Source: Trichuris trichiura (taxonomy: Eukaryota; Nematoda; Enoplea; Trichinellida; Trichuridae). From it: a stretch of DNA of 64,000 nucleotides. Positions 48,301 through 60,039 of this stretch are shown here, in pieces. The notes beneath the pieces were generated by a model. That model was not told where the DNA came from, made no database searches, and saw nothing but the letters and a program-made list of their open reading frames with translations. Positions within the stretch are counted from its first letter, which is position 1; each line of letters begins with the position of its first letter. The stretch lies in NCBI GenBank assembly GCA_037903355.1, contig JBAJFE010000042.1, forward strand, positions 310,001 through 374,000, written 5' to 3'. The position numbers and the translations under genes were made by a program.

Positions 48301-51300
48301 CAGAATGTTCCTGCAATCTTCTTGGAACAGTCAACAATGAAGGTTGCGATAAACATACGGGCGAATGCACCTGCAAGCGGCTCGTCACCGGCGACAACTG
48401 TGACCGATGCCTAGTAAAACCAAACATGTTTGTTTCTTTGAAGCACACCTTTCTTTATAACTTTTTGTAGGAAGAGCATTACGGCTTAAGCGATGAACCG
48501 GATGGTTGCAAGCCTTGCGACTGCGATGTCGGCGGTGCTTATGATAACGTGTGTGACAGTGGCAATGGGCAGTGCCGCTGCAGGAGCCATTTCACCGGTC
48601 GCCGCTGTGACCATCCCGACTCGGGTTATTTTTGTGCTAACTTGGATTTCCTCACTTACGAAGCTGAAGAAGCCAACTTACAAGGAGTGAGTTCTTCTTC
48701 CACTCGGTGAAATGTATCGAAATGACCTTACCGCTTAAGCCGTCTGAAATTGAGCTCCGAGAGCCTTATGATGGCGATACAAAACGTTGGACAGGTCCCG
48801 GGTTTGTTCGGGTTCGAGAAGGCTCAGTATTGAACTTTGTTGTTCGCAACATTTATATGGCGATGGATTTTCACGTGGTGCTACGTTACGAGTCGTCTCT
48901 TGCTGCTGCATGGCAGGGTGTTCGCGTGGACGTCATCCGTCCAAATCCACCGGATCCCAGCGGGCCGTGCGCTAACAGTTTACCAAAGGACGATTTAATG
49001 CAGTTTTCACTTTATCCTGGTATTGCATTTCTTTTTTTTTTCTCACTTACCAACTGCTCGTATTGACAGGTTCGAAATTGTACGACAGTCCGTCTACCGT
49101 TTGCCTTGAACCTAACGTTCAATACCATATTCGAGTAGCATTCAATGCATACCAGACAGGTTTTTCTGATCGCAGCGCTTCTATGCTGATTGATTCTGTG
49201 AGTACAAAAATCTGCATATGCGTTTATGTGAAGTATTGGTTCGTGTTGTAGCTCGTCTTGTTGCCAAGCTTATCCAGCATCGCAGTATTTTCGGGTCCAA
49301 GAGACGATGCGCAGTATAGACGACGTGAATATGAGCATTTCCAATGTCGAGAGCTGGCCATGCAACTGACCCCGATTGATCGACTTCCGGAACCATGCCG
49401 TCGTCTTTTATGTCCAGTGGCAGCGTCCTTTGTGGACCAAGGGGTTGGCTGCGACTGTGATCCCACTGGTTCGGTTAGCGGGATTTGCAACCCCATTGGT
49501 GGACAGTGCCATTGCAAATTGCACGTAATTGGCCAACGTTGTGAACAGTGTGCTTCGGGTACTTTTGGTTTCGGTCCGCAAGGGTGTACCGGTATGCTTG
49601 AAGACTTGGTGAATTGATAGAGTGTCAGCGTTCTTTCAGCTTGCGACTGCAACAGCGTCGGATCGTTAGACAATTTTTGCAACCTGAAGACTGGCCAGTG
49701 CAAATGTCGCGAAGGAGTTTACGGTCGCCAGTGTGACCAATGCCAGCCTGGTTTTTGGGGATTTCCCGAATGTAGACAATGCCAGTGCAATGGTCACGCG
49801 GATATTTGTGATCAAAAGACCGGCGCTTGCATTGAATGTCGCGATCTCGCTGCAGGTCATCATTGCGAGCTCTGCCAGGATGGATACTACGGTGATCCAC
49901 GTATCGGAGTGAATATCCCTTGTCGACCTTGTCCTTGCCCTGGTGGACCGGGCTCAGGTTTCCAACATGCCGACACCTGTTACCTCGACCACACCACAGA
50001 AGTTGTTATATGTAATTGTCGACATGGTTATGAAGGTAACACGTTAAAAAATTTAAGCAGTTATTAACCATCCCATATTAGGAGAACGCTGCGACCGTTG
50101 TATGATGAACTATTGGGGAAATCCGAAAGAAGTCGGCGGCAGCTGCGAACGATGCGACTGCAACGGCAATATCGACTTCGAGGTACCGAACTCGTGCGAC
50201 CACAAAAGCGGACGGTGCCTGAAATGTATCTACAATACCGATGGCTATCAATGCGAGAACTGCATGCCTGGCTTTTACGGAGATGCAAGAACGCAGTCAT
50301 GCAAAAAATGCGTATGCAACATCTTAGGGACAGACATCACAGCTGGACCATGCGATCGAGTTAGCGGTCAATGTCCATGTCTACCCAATGTAGTTGGTTT
50401 GGAATGTGATACTTGTATAGCCAACCATTGGAAAATTGCCAGCGGTGCCGGCTGCGAACCTTGTCAGTGCGATCCTACAGGCGTACAAACCGACCCTGAT
50501 AACGAGCAAAGCCCTCGTATGCAATGCAACGAATTCGATGGTCATTGCCCTTGTAAGCAGGGTCGCGGTGGTCGAACTTGCAGCGAATGCGAGAACTATT
50601 ATTGGGGTGATCCGAGGGAAGAGTGCTTACCATGTCAGTGTAACCCGTTGGGATCAGCAACACTGCAATGTCATCGTGCCAATGGTTCCTGCATTTGTGT
50701 AGATGGATCTGGCGGTCCCAACTGCGATCAGTGCGCTCGGGGTTACACAGGCATTTGGCCTCATTGTGAGCCTTGCGGCGAGTGCTTCCGTAATTGGGAC
50801 TCCATTTTGCAAGGCTTGAAAGGTAATGTAAAATTCTTGCGAATACGTTGTCTTTTAAGTAACGCGTAGTTGTGCGCAGACGAAGCCAGTCGACTGCAGT
50901 ATGATTCCAGTAACATAGCGGATACCGGCATGTCGTTTATTTACGACGAAGAATTCAAAAAAATCGAGAACAAGCTGTCTGACATAAAGAAACAGCTGGC
51001 AGAAGCTAATGTCACCTCTGATGTGGTGGATAAATTGAAAGCTCAGTCTAGTGCTCTCGAGTAAGTACCGGTGCATAGCATAAATGGCAATAACTTTTCT
51101 CATTTGCAAGACAATAATTTCAGCGTTGACACGGTTACGTAGAATCGTCCCGTAATACGAATGCCAATAATCTCCTTATGAGATATCCTATATTTAATAG
51201 GATGTTTCATAAGGGGATTATTGGCGTTCGTATTCTCAAAACACGTTAATTGTAACACTAAATGATTCAGAACTTTCAGAGTTCGTCTGATACCGCCATC

Positions 51301-54300
51301 AGCGATTTAGTAATAATCGAAATGGTGGGACTGCTTCATACTCTTGGAAGATGTAGCTTGTACGACAACAAAATTCCTTCTCATGCTATTGTTTCTTTAC
51401 GGCTTTTAGTCTGTTCAATATACAGTGTGACGGACCTCCCAGGACTGAGGTTGTTCAGTTGGGCCCTTCCCAACACGCTTTTAAGCTAATGATCTAACCC
51501 GTAGTAGTTTCAAGATAGATACCTGTTAAACACTAACTGCTTGTTATTCTTGTTTTTAAGAATTATTTATGTATTGTCTCCCATTTAAGACGCGTATTGC
51601 TGCTCCTTGGGGAGCACGACCCAACTATCATGAAAACCAACGCTAACCGCTTCCCCGTTAAGTTTTTATTTTTATTCCATTTTGTTTACTTAATCTTCTT
51701 TTCTATTCCATTTTTTCTGATGTATAAGCAATTCTCATCAAAAACAAGCAGCTAAGGTTTAACGTTATAACAGTCCTTAAAATCTCACCGGTTTCACAGC
51801 AATTCCATGTATTAGGATGCCCAAGGCTGGATCAGATAAATCCTACAATCTATGAATTAATTTTAGCAATAATAAAACGTCTATAACGTAACCAGCACGC
51901 TTTGAATATGAAAAGCTATAACATGCAGCAGTTTTCCGCCAGCTGATGTGAACGTCTGTTTGTCTTGCTTTTCATTATTAGAATCCCCGCTTATCGTGTA
52001 AAATTGTGGTCAAGTCTAAGCTATTGTCGGCTATGGTGAAGGAATGTGTTCCGCGCTTTGAACAATACGCGTCTAACTACTCTGATCACACGTAACCATT
52101 CAGTATGACATCCCTTAGTCGCGACCCCGAGGTCAGGTTCCACACTAATATTCGATGAGCGCGATGGGTGTTGCTTTCGGTCAGGGAATAGTTTCCTCTC
52201 AAGGTAATGACGAAAGTTAGGCGACACCAAGCTTGTTATGACACGTAATAGAGTGAAAATGATTGCTCGCCTTGTTAGCATTTTAGTTCCGTAATTGCTT
52301 TGCTTGAAAATTTTTTTTTGTCTGTCAGCTTTGTTTGCCGGTTTAACGAATTATGAAGCTTCACGATTGAGATCTTTTTAATTTTTTTTCTAACTGTTCT
52401 ACTGTGGTAGCAGCACGGCCTTCTGATAGGCACTTACCTGAAAACGCGAAATTGCCGGAAATTCCTGTCAGTTGCTCTCAAATCAAAAGCTGTCATTTAG
52501 TGCACGCATTGAAAACATCCTGGCTCGTTTGAACACGGTGGATGTTCGATCGACAAGTTTGACAGCGAGCGTAGATACCGCCGAAGAACATCTGGAAACA
52601 TTACGGGATGAAGTAGCCGAACTGAAGGCAAATGTTGATGAACTGGAAATGAACGTCACTAGATTGCGAGAAACAGACGCCCAGGGTGCATATAACGTTA
52701 CCAGGGAAGCTGCCCAAGTGTCGCTACAGGCTCAGCAGCGAGCGGATGCTACGGAAAAGACTATAGGCGAATCGGAAACCGAGCGACGTCGCACCAAAGA
52801 GCTATTGGATGCCAATTTACAAGACTTCAATGAACAATTTAAGCAAAATCAGGCAGCGCTCGATCGTTTAGAACAGCGAGCGCAAGAACTGGATGCCCAA
52901 ATACCTGATTTGAATTTGTTCGTTTGCGGCGCAAAAACTGACTCCTGCGATGACTTATGCGGAGGCGCCGGTTGTGATAAATGCGGTGGACCATCCTGCA
53001 GAGAGGGTAATAGCCACAAGTGATTGAATTTCTTATGCACATTTCCGTTGTTTAGGTTCCGTAACGAAATCTGAACAAGCAATGCAGTTCTCAAAGGAAG
53101 CTAGCGAAAAATTGGAGGAAAAGCAACGTCGTGCCAATATGTTGGTTGATCGTTTGCGCCACGCTCAAAGCGATAGCGAGCTTGCCTTACTGGACGCTAA
53201 GGAAGCCTACGGAACAGCAGTTCGGGTAGCCCAGGTAGCCAATGACACACGTTCAATTCTTGCTGGCCTTCTGGAAAGGGCTAACCAGTTCCTGAAGGGG
53301 GAAGGTGCAAGCCCTGAGCAGATTCGGGTCCTTGCCGAACAGGTATTAGGAATGACGATATCGTTAGACAAAGAACAGATTGAAGCAATGGCTATTGATA
53401 TTGGCAACAACCTGAGAAAGCTAACAAATATACAAGCCATCCTCGCGGAGACTCGAGGCAGTATGTCTCTGGCGCAACAGTTAAAGAGCAGAGCCGATCA
53501 GGCGAAGTAGATTACTAATATTTTAGACGTAGATCCTGGTTAACCTGTGCAGTTATATTTAGAGTTCGCATCGAAGCTGTAGAACGAGCTGCACACGAAG
53601 TCATCAGCGCCTTGAACGATTCAAAACACTTTCAGGCAGTCGCTAAAGAGGCGATTGGGTCTGCAAGTAGGAATTTCCAGGTCGCCAGTGACGACTTAGA
53701 CCAGGTCTGCTGATGGACGTATGCCAGTTATTCGCCTTACCTGCTTATCGTTAGATCGCCGAGACGACGAAACGTACTGGCGAAACGATGGACTTGTCGT
53801 CTCAATCGCTGAACAAGCTGAGAGAAGGCTTGAAGAAGGTGGAAGTTGAGTATTTGCAGATCGGAAAGGATGTAGAACGAGCATTGCTCGTTTCCAATAC
53901 TTCTCGTCAAAAGATGCAAGAAACTGAAGAGAGACGCAAAACGCTGGAAGAGCGTTATAAGGAAACCGAAACGTTATTGGAAGAGAAGATCGGCACCAGC
54001 GAAGCAGCCCGCCAAAGAGCCGAGCAGTTACGCCAGATGGCCACCAAACTGTTGGAGAAAACTGAAAAGCATCTTAGCGACATTGAAGGTACGAATGCTA
54101 TTTTATACTTTGTGCACTGTCTGTTTGCGCTTTTGCAACTTCCGTTTGCTATTCGCATCGGTACGGTTTGATGAGAGGAGGACACATGCTGATGCCGAAA
54201 AGGCTTCGTGCTCCTACGTTGGCCGTTTCAAATTGTTGCAGTGGAAATGTTGCGTGCATGAGCCCATGATTTTTGAAGTTGTCATTTCGGGTGACGCGTA

Positions 54301-54595
54301 CACTACTGTCAGCGTTTCCAGGATGACTGCATTTTCTGTTATCAGCCAATGCGTTTGTTTGTTGCATCCGACAGGCATTTGTAATTTTCTTCTAGAGCTG
54401 CGAAACATTGTCGTCGTCAATGAAGTTACCATAGATCAAGTGGACAGCCGACTGTCATCTTTACTACTTAGTGTTGACGAGGCGGGAAATAGCATTCAAT
54501 ATCATTTGAAAGCTTACGACCATTGTTCCTGCCAAGCAGAAGAAAGCCGCCCTGATGGTCATGGCGGTCCACTGTCTTGTCCTCTCCGCTATTAG
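42346..54595 (+). CDS. Laminin subunit beta (signal exon missing; two frame breaks)
   Basis: Secreted basement-membrane chain. Exons: 42346-42896, 47314-47593, 47651-47771, 47818-48006, 48062-48240, 48304-48413, 48471-48686, 48740-49019, 49070-49197, 49252-49591, 49640-50035, 50082-50822, 50880-51060, probably 51124-51133, 52472-53006, 53056-53506, 53563-53704, 53755-54088 and 54396-54595, about 1,790 residues. Domains: laminin N-terminal domain ([28 protein letters not shown]), EGF-like LE modules, the beta-specific laminin IV-type B domain (48.7-49.3 kb), more LE modules (49.4-50.8 kb), then a coiled coil interrupted by the Cys-rich beta knob ([14 protein letters not shown]) and a C-terminal Tyr-x2-Cys for chain linkage. 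The frame breaks in exon 2 (near 47391) and exon 5 (near 48069). The signal peptide lies upstream. Intron 1 (4.4 kb) carries a hAT element. Confidence 0.93.
43411..43418. repeat. hAT target-site duplication, left
   Basis: TTCTAGAA directly before the left end of the hAT element, identical to 46973-46980. Eight bases is the hAT-typical length. Confidence 0.9.
43419..46972 (-). mobile_element. hAT-superfamily transposon, full-length insertion (ZBED type)
   Basis: A 3,554-base element lies in laminin beta intron 1. Its ends are inverted repeats: left CATAGTTTCTCAACC and right, in reverse complement, CAGTGTTTCTCAACC, flanked by identical 8-bp TTCTAGAA. Just inside both ends are runs of degenerate cagggcccccct repeats (43440-43510 and 46880-46956), strongly GC-rich against their surroundings. 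The interior carries a decayed transposase on the minus strand, antisense to laminin. Boundaries are directly visible. Confidence 0.93.
43903..45540 (-). pseudogene. hAT transposase (ZBED5/SCAND3-like), degraded
   Basis: Minus-strand blocks in changing frames follow the order of a ZBED-type hAT transposase. From 45540: an N-terminal BED zinc finger (MCLLCERKF then [10 protein letters not shown]). From about 45240: the [11 protein letters not shown] block. From about 44840: [13 protein letters not shown] with [17 protein letters not shown] and [14 protein letters not shown] (RNase-H-like core). Finally the C-terminal dimerisation block [12 protein letters not shown] and [11 protein letters not shown] (44106-43903). 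At least three frame changes or stops, near 45235, 44900 and 44110-44340, make it inactive as read. The Asp-containing second catalytic stretch between 44.94 and 44.84 kb is eroded. Confidence 0.88.
46973..46980. repeat. hAT target-site duplication, right
   Basis: TTCTAGAA directly after the right end of the hAT element, a perfect copy of 43411-43418. Confidence 0.9.
51154..51234. repeat. 81-base near-perfect hairpin in a laminin beta intron
   Basis: Arms of 28 bases, aatacgaatgccaataat... and its inverted copy ending ...attggcgttcgtatt, differ at two positions. They enclose a further imperfect stem (gatatcctat / ataggat) and a tiny loop. It lies in the 1.3-kb intron between 51134 and 52471. 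The size fits a microRNA precursor or a very small MITE; no TA or other target duplication is obvious. Confidence 0.75.
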
Positions 54596-55500
54596 CTGCA
54601 TATCAACCTGAAGAAAATATTTATTAGTATTAACATGTTGTAGATGACAAACTTTATCACCTGGTATACTGCCTGCATGTTATCACTGTTTATGTTTCGT
54701 ATGGCCTCCTATGCCGTCCAATGCGTCGTGGCCACTGCTTGTGGACTTTCACTTTCATCTTTCACTTCTGCTCTGCCTCGCCTTTGTACTGTCTGCATGT
54801 TGCGCTCGACTTCTCTACCGGAAATGGTTCTATAAAGGAAGGCAGCAATGATTCCACGGCCGACCTACCTATCGTCTTTTTTGTTGTTTCAGAAGAGCGA
54901 AGACAGTTCGACGCCAATGAACTGCGTCTTTCGTCGTTCAGTAAGCTGACTGCGGACCTGAACGTTCGATTGGATGCTTGCACAAAGTTCATCGACAGCC
55001 GCGTTAAATTCTACGAGCACTGCGACTAGCTCGGTCCATTTTTGTTGTTCCGGATGTCGGCTTTTTTTTAGTAGCATTTGTACGAACAATTTTCCCCACT
55101 GCCATCTGCATTCCTATGCAGCTACATAAAAACGAATTCCCACCTCCCCAAAGCGACGACAACGACGACGGCGGGAGGGTTAGGTAGTTCTGAAAGTTCT
55201 TTTTATACGGTTATTTTCAGTTTCCTTCGCAAATACTGCCATACACGTTTAGAGAAAAATTGAAGTGACCGACACGAATATCGCATTTTTTTTTATTTGG
55301 CGTTGTAATATTTATACGCTTGTCAGACTGTCTGGAGCTTTTCGTGTTGTCGCGCATTTTAATGTTTTTGCGACCGCACTTTGTGACTGCTGGCTGGGCA
55401 TTCCCCACGTAGTTTACTGCCACGGCCCGTTTAATCCATACGTGTTAACCCAAAGTGCAAGTAATGCATTATTAAAAGTTCTAAGCGGTGATAGCGACTA
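54596..55500. other. Interval between laminin beta and prefoldin 4
   Basis: No recognised gene. A minus-strand ATG frame at 54889-55077 (62 codons) looks helical and protein-like (WTELVAVLVEFNAAVDELC) and could be the last exon of a small coiled-coil protein lying 3' of prefoldin 4, but no upstream exon could be joined. A minus-strand AATAAA at 55292-55297 may end the prefoldin 4 transcript. Confidence 0.35.
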
Positions 55501-55884
55501 CTACTCTTCAAGCGCAATGTGGTCTCCGAAATCATGTTTCAGCACTTCTCGTAGCTTTTGCATCTCGCACTTGCTGGAATTGAGTTGCTTTTCTACCGTA
55601 TCCAATTGGCCTTGCAAATCTTCCTCAATACCGCTGACCACAGCGGTTGCGTCATCGGTACTCATCTCCACAAAAACCTCGCCGTAACGAACCCAAGGAT
55701 TTGGCGAATCATCGTCAATCAATAGAAGTTCTGCGCTAGCAACTCTCGCATTTGAAAGTGCTTGCGCTATCACTTCTCTTTCTACTTTGGCTGAGGTTTG
55801 TCGTGTATTGAGCACTGCGAATCTGCATATAGTTTTGCATTGATCCTGAGACACTGGGACATCCTTTGTCGTACCGTCGGTATT
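55501..55884 (-). CDS. PFDN4: Prefoldin subunit 4 (5' partial)
   Basis: Beta-type subunit of the hexameric prefoldin chaperone that passes unfolded actin and tubulin to the cytosolic chaperonin. The last exon encodes 127 residues: N-terminal coiled-coil helix (QDQCKTICRFAVLNTR onward), the beta hairpin region (VRYGEVFVEMSTDDATAVV) and C-terminal coiled-coil helix ending KHDFGDHIALEE. Family members end in the same FG-x-x-I-x-LE pattern. The exon opens after a good acceptor (tgttcttag on the minus strand) in phase 0 and has no in-frame ATG before the domain. A short first exon with the start codon is therefore missing; it should lie within 55.89-56.1 kb. Total length would be near the usual 130-140. 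Confidence 0.88.
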   Translation of the reverse strand, partial: NTDGTTKDVPVSQDQCKTICRFAVLNTRQTSAKVEREVIAQALSNARVASAELLLIDDDSPNPWVRYGEVFVEMSTDDATAVVSGIEEDLQGQLDTVEKQLNSSKCEMQKLREVLKHDFGDHIALEE

Positions 55885-58174
55885 CTAAGAACATGTAATA
55901 TTTAAAACACGCCAAATAATCAATCGATTTTGATTTTTGCATATGTGCATCCGTACGGACTTAGCATTTCTAAGGGCTTTAATTTCGAACTTCAATGGTT
56001 CCGCTTTAGTTCAGAAAGAAAAGATAATGATTGATAACTGTGAAAAGATAAGTTATAAACTTGTATTCTAAAGGTATTATAGAAATGCCGTAAATTATTA
56101 AGATAATCCGCGCAAAACGCCGCGCTTTCGTAGCATGCTAGTGCAGCCTACGCACTATTTTTTTTGCGTTACAGTACGCCAAAAGCGCAATTCTGGCACT
56201 TTGTGGTTGCCTGCTTCCAGTCTGCTAGCTTATACGGTTTTGTTTGAGATACCCGAAGCAGAAAATAAAAGGCGTTGGATGAAAAATATTTCTTGCTTTT
56301 CCAATTCCGTGGAGTCATTACGGCGGAAACCCACTGAAATAACATTAAATCTTGTGGTGGGGTTACCGTCTACTAAACGACGTCCCTTATACCACGATGA
56401 GACATTTCTGAGGGCGGTACGGGAATTGCAAAAAACGTAGAAGGAAACGGAGAACATCATTAAAAAATTTAGATCTGAAACGGGTGACGGGGCCGACGGA
56501 GAAAGGCGAAAGGATAAAAATAGCTTCAATGACACCTTTTTCCATGCGGACCATCAGCTGAAACCGTATATGTCCAAGCATGCAGGAACCACCCCGTCCT
56601 GACACTTCTGCGGCGTCGTACCAATAAATGAACTTCCCCTTTTTAATAATAGGAATTGATACAACAATGCCTTTAGTTATTTCCACCCTATACGGGGCTC
56701 TTCTATCAAAGCTATTGCGGCTTTTAGCAAATGAAACTCAGCTCCACCTAGAAGTCGTCAGCTTTTCGGTGAATGAAGCTTCTCTTAAGCCCATCACAAA
56801 AAACCCAATTTTTCAAACGTAAGAATGCACAGCACCTCGGCAAGACTACATTAATTGAAACTAAGCAGCTACTTTTCTATTATGCATACGTGTTAGATAC
56901 CAGAGCGTATTAATAAACAAGGGCACAGCATTTAACTCTTACCGCCATTCCGCTGAAAACAGACAAGCTTGTTACTGCCCCAATGTAAACCAAGTTAAAC
57001 TATTCCAACTATACGATATACAGTACACAAATGTATTCAGGTTTACTGATAGTCAAAAATCAGAAAACACTGGGGACTGTTCGTAAAGGTAAAAAATAGC
57101 TATCCGAAGTTCAAAATTGACATGGACGCTTGACCGCCGCCGTTTTAGCTTCGGCTGAACTACTTTCACCTGTTATTCCCGCATTCCAGGATTCCGTGGC
57201 TTTTGGTGCCACCCATTTCTTCTGCAGTGAAAAAAGAGCTTCGGCATTTGAAAGTCCTTTGGCATCTTGGCCGGTCTAACCGCTGATGACGGGTCAAGTT
57301 CGGACCCGAAAGCTACGGACAGTTTATTAATAAAAGTTTTTTTCAACGGGACATAGAAAATCCGTGCAAAAAGAAGCCAAAAAATGACATTATTTGGTCC
57401 CGTACGAAGACATTATATCTTCAAAATATATATATAGAAGAGAAAAGTTGTGACACCAATTAGTTAATGCGTCTCTTCTGTTTCAAAGTAAATCCAGAGA
57501 TTATTAATGTTGTGCGTTTTAAACTGTTTCCAAATTGGTCTGCTTTAAAACCATTAAGGAAATTCAAGTTATACACTGTTGCGAACCAGTTCCGGGCCCA
57601 GTTGCATATGTGTCCTCGCAGAAACCTGATGATCGTTTAGTCTACTGTAGTCTGGAGAGGAAGTGTGCGTCTGTGCTGCTTACGTGTCGGGTTTTGCAAG
57701 ACGAATAAAGATTTTTACATCGTTCTGTTTTATTACGTTGGATGAGTACACAGGGTGTCTCCAACATACACAGTTTCGTAGCTTAGCCGCTGGTGACAGA
57801 TGAAGGTGCGTCATCTGAAAGCTCCAGTTTTTTGAAGCCATAAAAAGGGTTATCTTTCGTAAATAAATTTTGCACATTACAACATTTTATGATATTAAAG
57901 CACCTTCTATTCACAGGATGAAGCCAGAAAAAATGAGTTTCACTACGCAAAAGATGAGATAATGCAAAGTGTCATTAGATAAAGTTGTATTCATATGGTA
58001 GAACACTGTGTTAATAAGACGCGCTAGATCACGTCATAAATGCAGTTTAAAAAGTTCATCACCAAAAAATATGATTCGGCAAAAGCAAAAAAGATTTAAA
58101 TAATGTAATAAAATCGGCCATCACTCATGATTCATCAATTGTTAGTGTTGCAGCAGGGGTATATAATCAAAGAA
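55885..58174. other. Interval between prefoldin 4 and G6PD
   Basis: It holds the unseen first exon of prefoldin 4, an interrupted plus-strand frame at 56135-56602, and otherwise AT-rich sequence with no recognised gene. A short ta repeat lies at 57425-57435. Confidence 0.4.
56135..56602 (+). pseudogene. Interrupted reading frame, unknown
   Basis: From an ATG near 56135 the plus strand is open for 101 codons, meets one TAG at 56438-56440 and continues in the same frame for 53 codons to TGA at 56600-56602. Both halves are rich in charged residues (LRAVRELQKT before, KETENIIKKFRSETGD after the stop). No intron of normal size removes the TAG. It could be a decayed retrocopy, a gene with a sequencing error or a chance frame. 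No family is recognised. Confidence 0.3.
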
Positions 58175-60039
58175 CTAAAATTTCGTCGGGGGCTTCCACC
58201 GGTAGGTTCCAGTAAAAATGAAGCCATGTTTCTGCATGATTTCATCACTTTCCTGCGGTCCGCGGCTCCCAAACATATAAGGACACGGTTGCACTTGGCT
58301 ATCTTCGATTTTCTTCAGAAGAGGGCTAAATATACGCCAAGCTTCATGGAGTTCATCGCTGCGCACAAAGTCAATCTGTGAGCCACAAAAGACTTCCAGC
58401 AACAATCGCTCATAGGCCTCCGGCAAATGGACCTCCTACAACGAAAACTGCTCTTATGTAGCTACCGTTCGACGAAAATAGTTATACTTTGTAGCGCTCG
58501 TTATAGGTTAAGTCCAGTTCTGTTTCAGTAATATCGAAGCCCATTCCTGGAGTTTTAGTCATCATTTTGAAATATACAGCTTCATTCGGTTGCACTCGAA
58601 TGACCAGTTCATTACGCTTCACTTGTCCCTCTGGGAAAATATCAGATACAACATCGCGAAACTGAACACGAACTTCCGCTTTCTGTTCATTGAGCGCCTT
58701 GCCGCAACGAAGGAAGAATGGTACACCTTCCCAGCGTTCATTGTTTATCCAGCAAGCAGCCAGAGCATACGTAGGTGTTCTGGATTTTTCTGCCACCAAA
58801 GGATCGTCACGATAACTTAATCGTTCCTCTTCTCGATCGCTGCTTTTATTACCAATATACTGTCCCAGCACAACGTCTTCGAGTTGGACCGCGTCGATAC
58901 ATTTTAACACTCGCACTTTCTCATTGTGTATATCTTCTGCTCGCAACGAAACTGGCTTTTCCATTGCTACAAGACAAAGAATCTGCAGCAGGTGATTCTG
59001 CATGACATCCCTAAACGTTTGCTTAGTGTATAATCAAACTATGAAGTCTTCATCAAAATTAACCTAATAATGCCGTATTCGTCAAAATAGCCACCCCTTC
59101 CATACGTTCCGAGCCTTTCCTTGAATGAGATGGTAACAGAAGCGATATGATCTCTATTCCAGCTTGGACTAAACATGCGATTACCGAAACGGAGAACGAA
59201 CAAATTTTGCACCATCTCTTTGCCCAAATAATGATCTATTCGATAAATTTGGTCTTCGCGAAAAAACTTTGACAGATGAGCCGACAAATCAAGGGAAGAT
59301 TCCGTGTCCTTTCCAAACGGCTTCTCAACGATAACTCGACTCCATGCGTTTCTAAGTCGCAACAAATGCATTCATCAGTTTTAAGGAGTAAGCAAAAATA
59401 TGCGCAGACTTACTCATTTCGGCACATGCAGTGATGTGCAATGTTTGCAGTAATCGGTTTGTACACACCTGGAGGAACGGCTAAGTAAAATATGCGATTC
59501 GGACACCTCTTGAAACGAAGCCCAATGGCTTCTATATGCTCTTTAATTTTCGTGAATCCTTCGGCTTGATCATATGCTCCCTGTACATACGTGTTCCATT
59601 TCAAAAAGCGCTCAAAAGCTTCCTCTACCTCCGTTTGTACCTTAAGCAACAGTTCGCAAGAACAACCGTGAACGTAGTAATTCACCCATATCCAATAATA
59701 CCACTAAGGCTTACACGGCAAAAAGGTAGGATTGTTTCGGCTAAGGATGATACTGTGAGCGCAGAACGTGCATAACCGATAATAAACGTTGCAGCCGGCA
59801 AGAGTTTGTCTCTGAACAAGCACCACAACGTAGGATAAATTTTTCGCCTGGCGAGGTCACCCTGTAAAAAATGAGCGCAACGTTTCAAAAAAGTCGAGAC
59901 TCGAACGTATTACAGAAGCACCAAATATGACGAAGACGTGTGGTACATCCTCATCGGTCTCAAGAGAATCTTTAAGAACCTGAATTGTTTCGGGAGTAAG
60001 CTTGCTCCCAAAATCCTTTCCGCAGCAATCCTCCACCAT
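58175..60039 (-). CDS. G6PD: Glucose-6-phosphate 1-dehydrogenase
   Basis: Cytosolic first enzyme of the pentose phosphate pathway: glucose 6-phosphate + NADP+ to 6-phosphogluconolactone + NADPH. Six exons, 59914-60039, 59715-59861, 59414-59640, 59064-59351, 58488-59010 and 58175-58435, join in phase to 523 codons plus stop (human enzyme 515). Seen: the NADP-binding GASGDLARRK (residues 40-49), EKPFG (176-180), the substrate-binding RIDHYLGKE (204-212), [14 protein letters not shown], the catalytic His in DVMQNHLLQ (about residue 269), [15 protein letters not shown], and the C-terminal [13 protein letters not shown] and [12 protein letters not shown]. The intron splits GAS|GDLA exactly. Introns are 50-75 bases. 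The first 30 residues are family-variable; the ATG at 60039 is the first that gives normal length. Confidence 0.97.

Noticed and set aside
48660..48740. Apparent third frameshift in laminin beta between QG and the laminin IV domain
   Set aside because: It is explained by a normal 53-base intron (gtgagt at 48687 to ttaag at 48739) that restores the frame without any change.
54083..54395. Reading frame continuing laminin exon 17 into its intron
   Set aside because: The donor at 54089 and the acceptor at 54395 join in phase 1 and the intervening sequence lacks the heptad pattern of the coiled coil.
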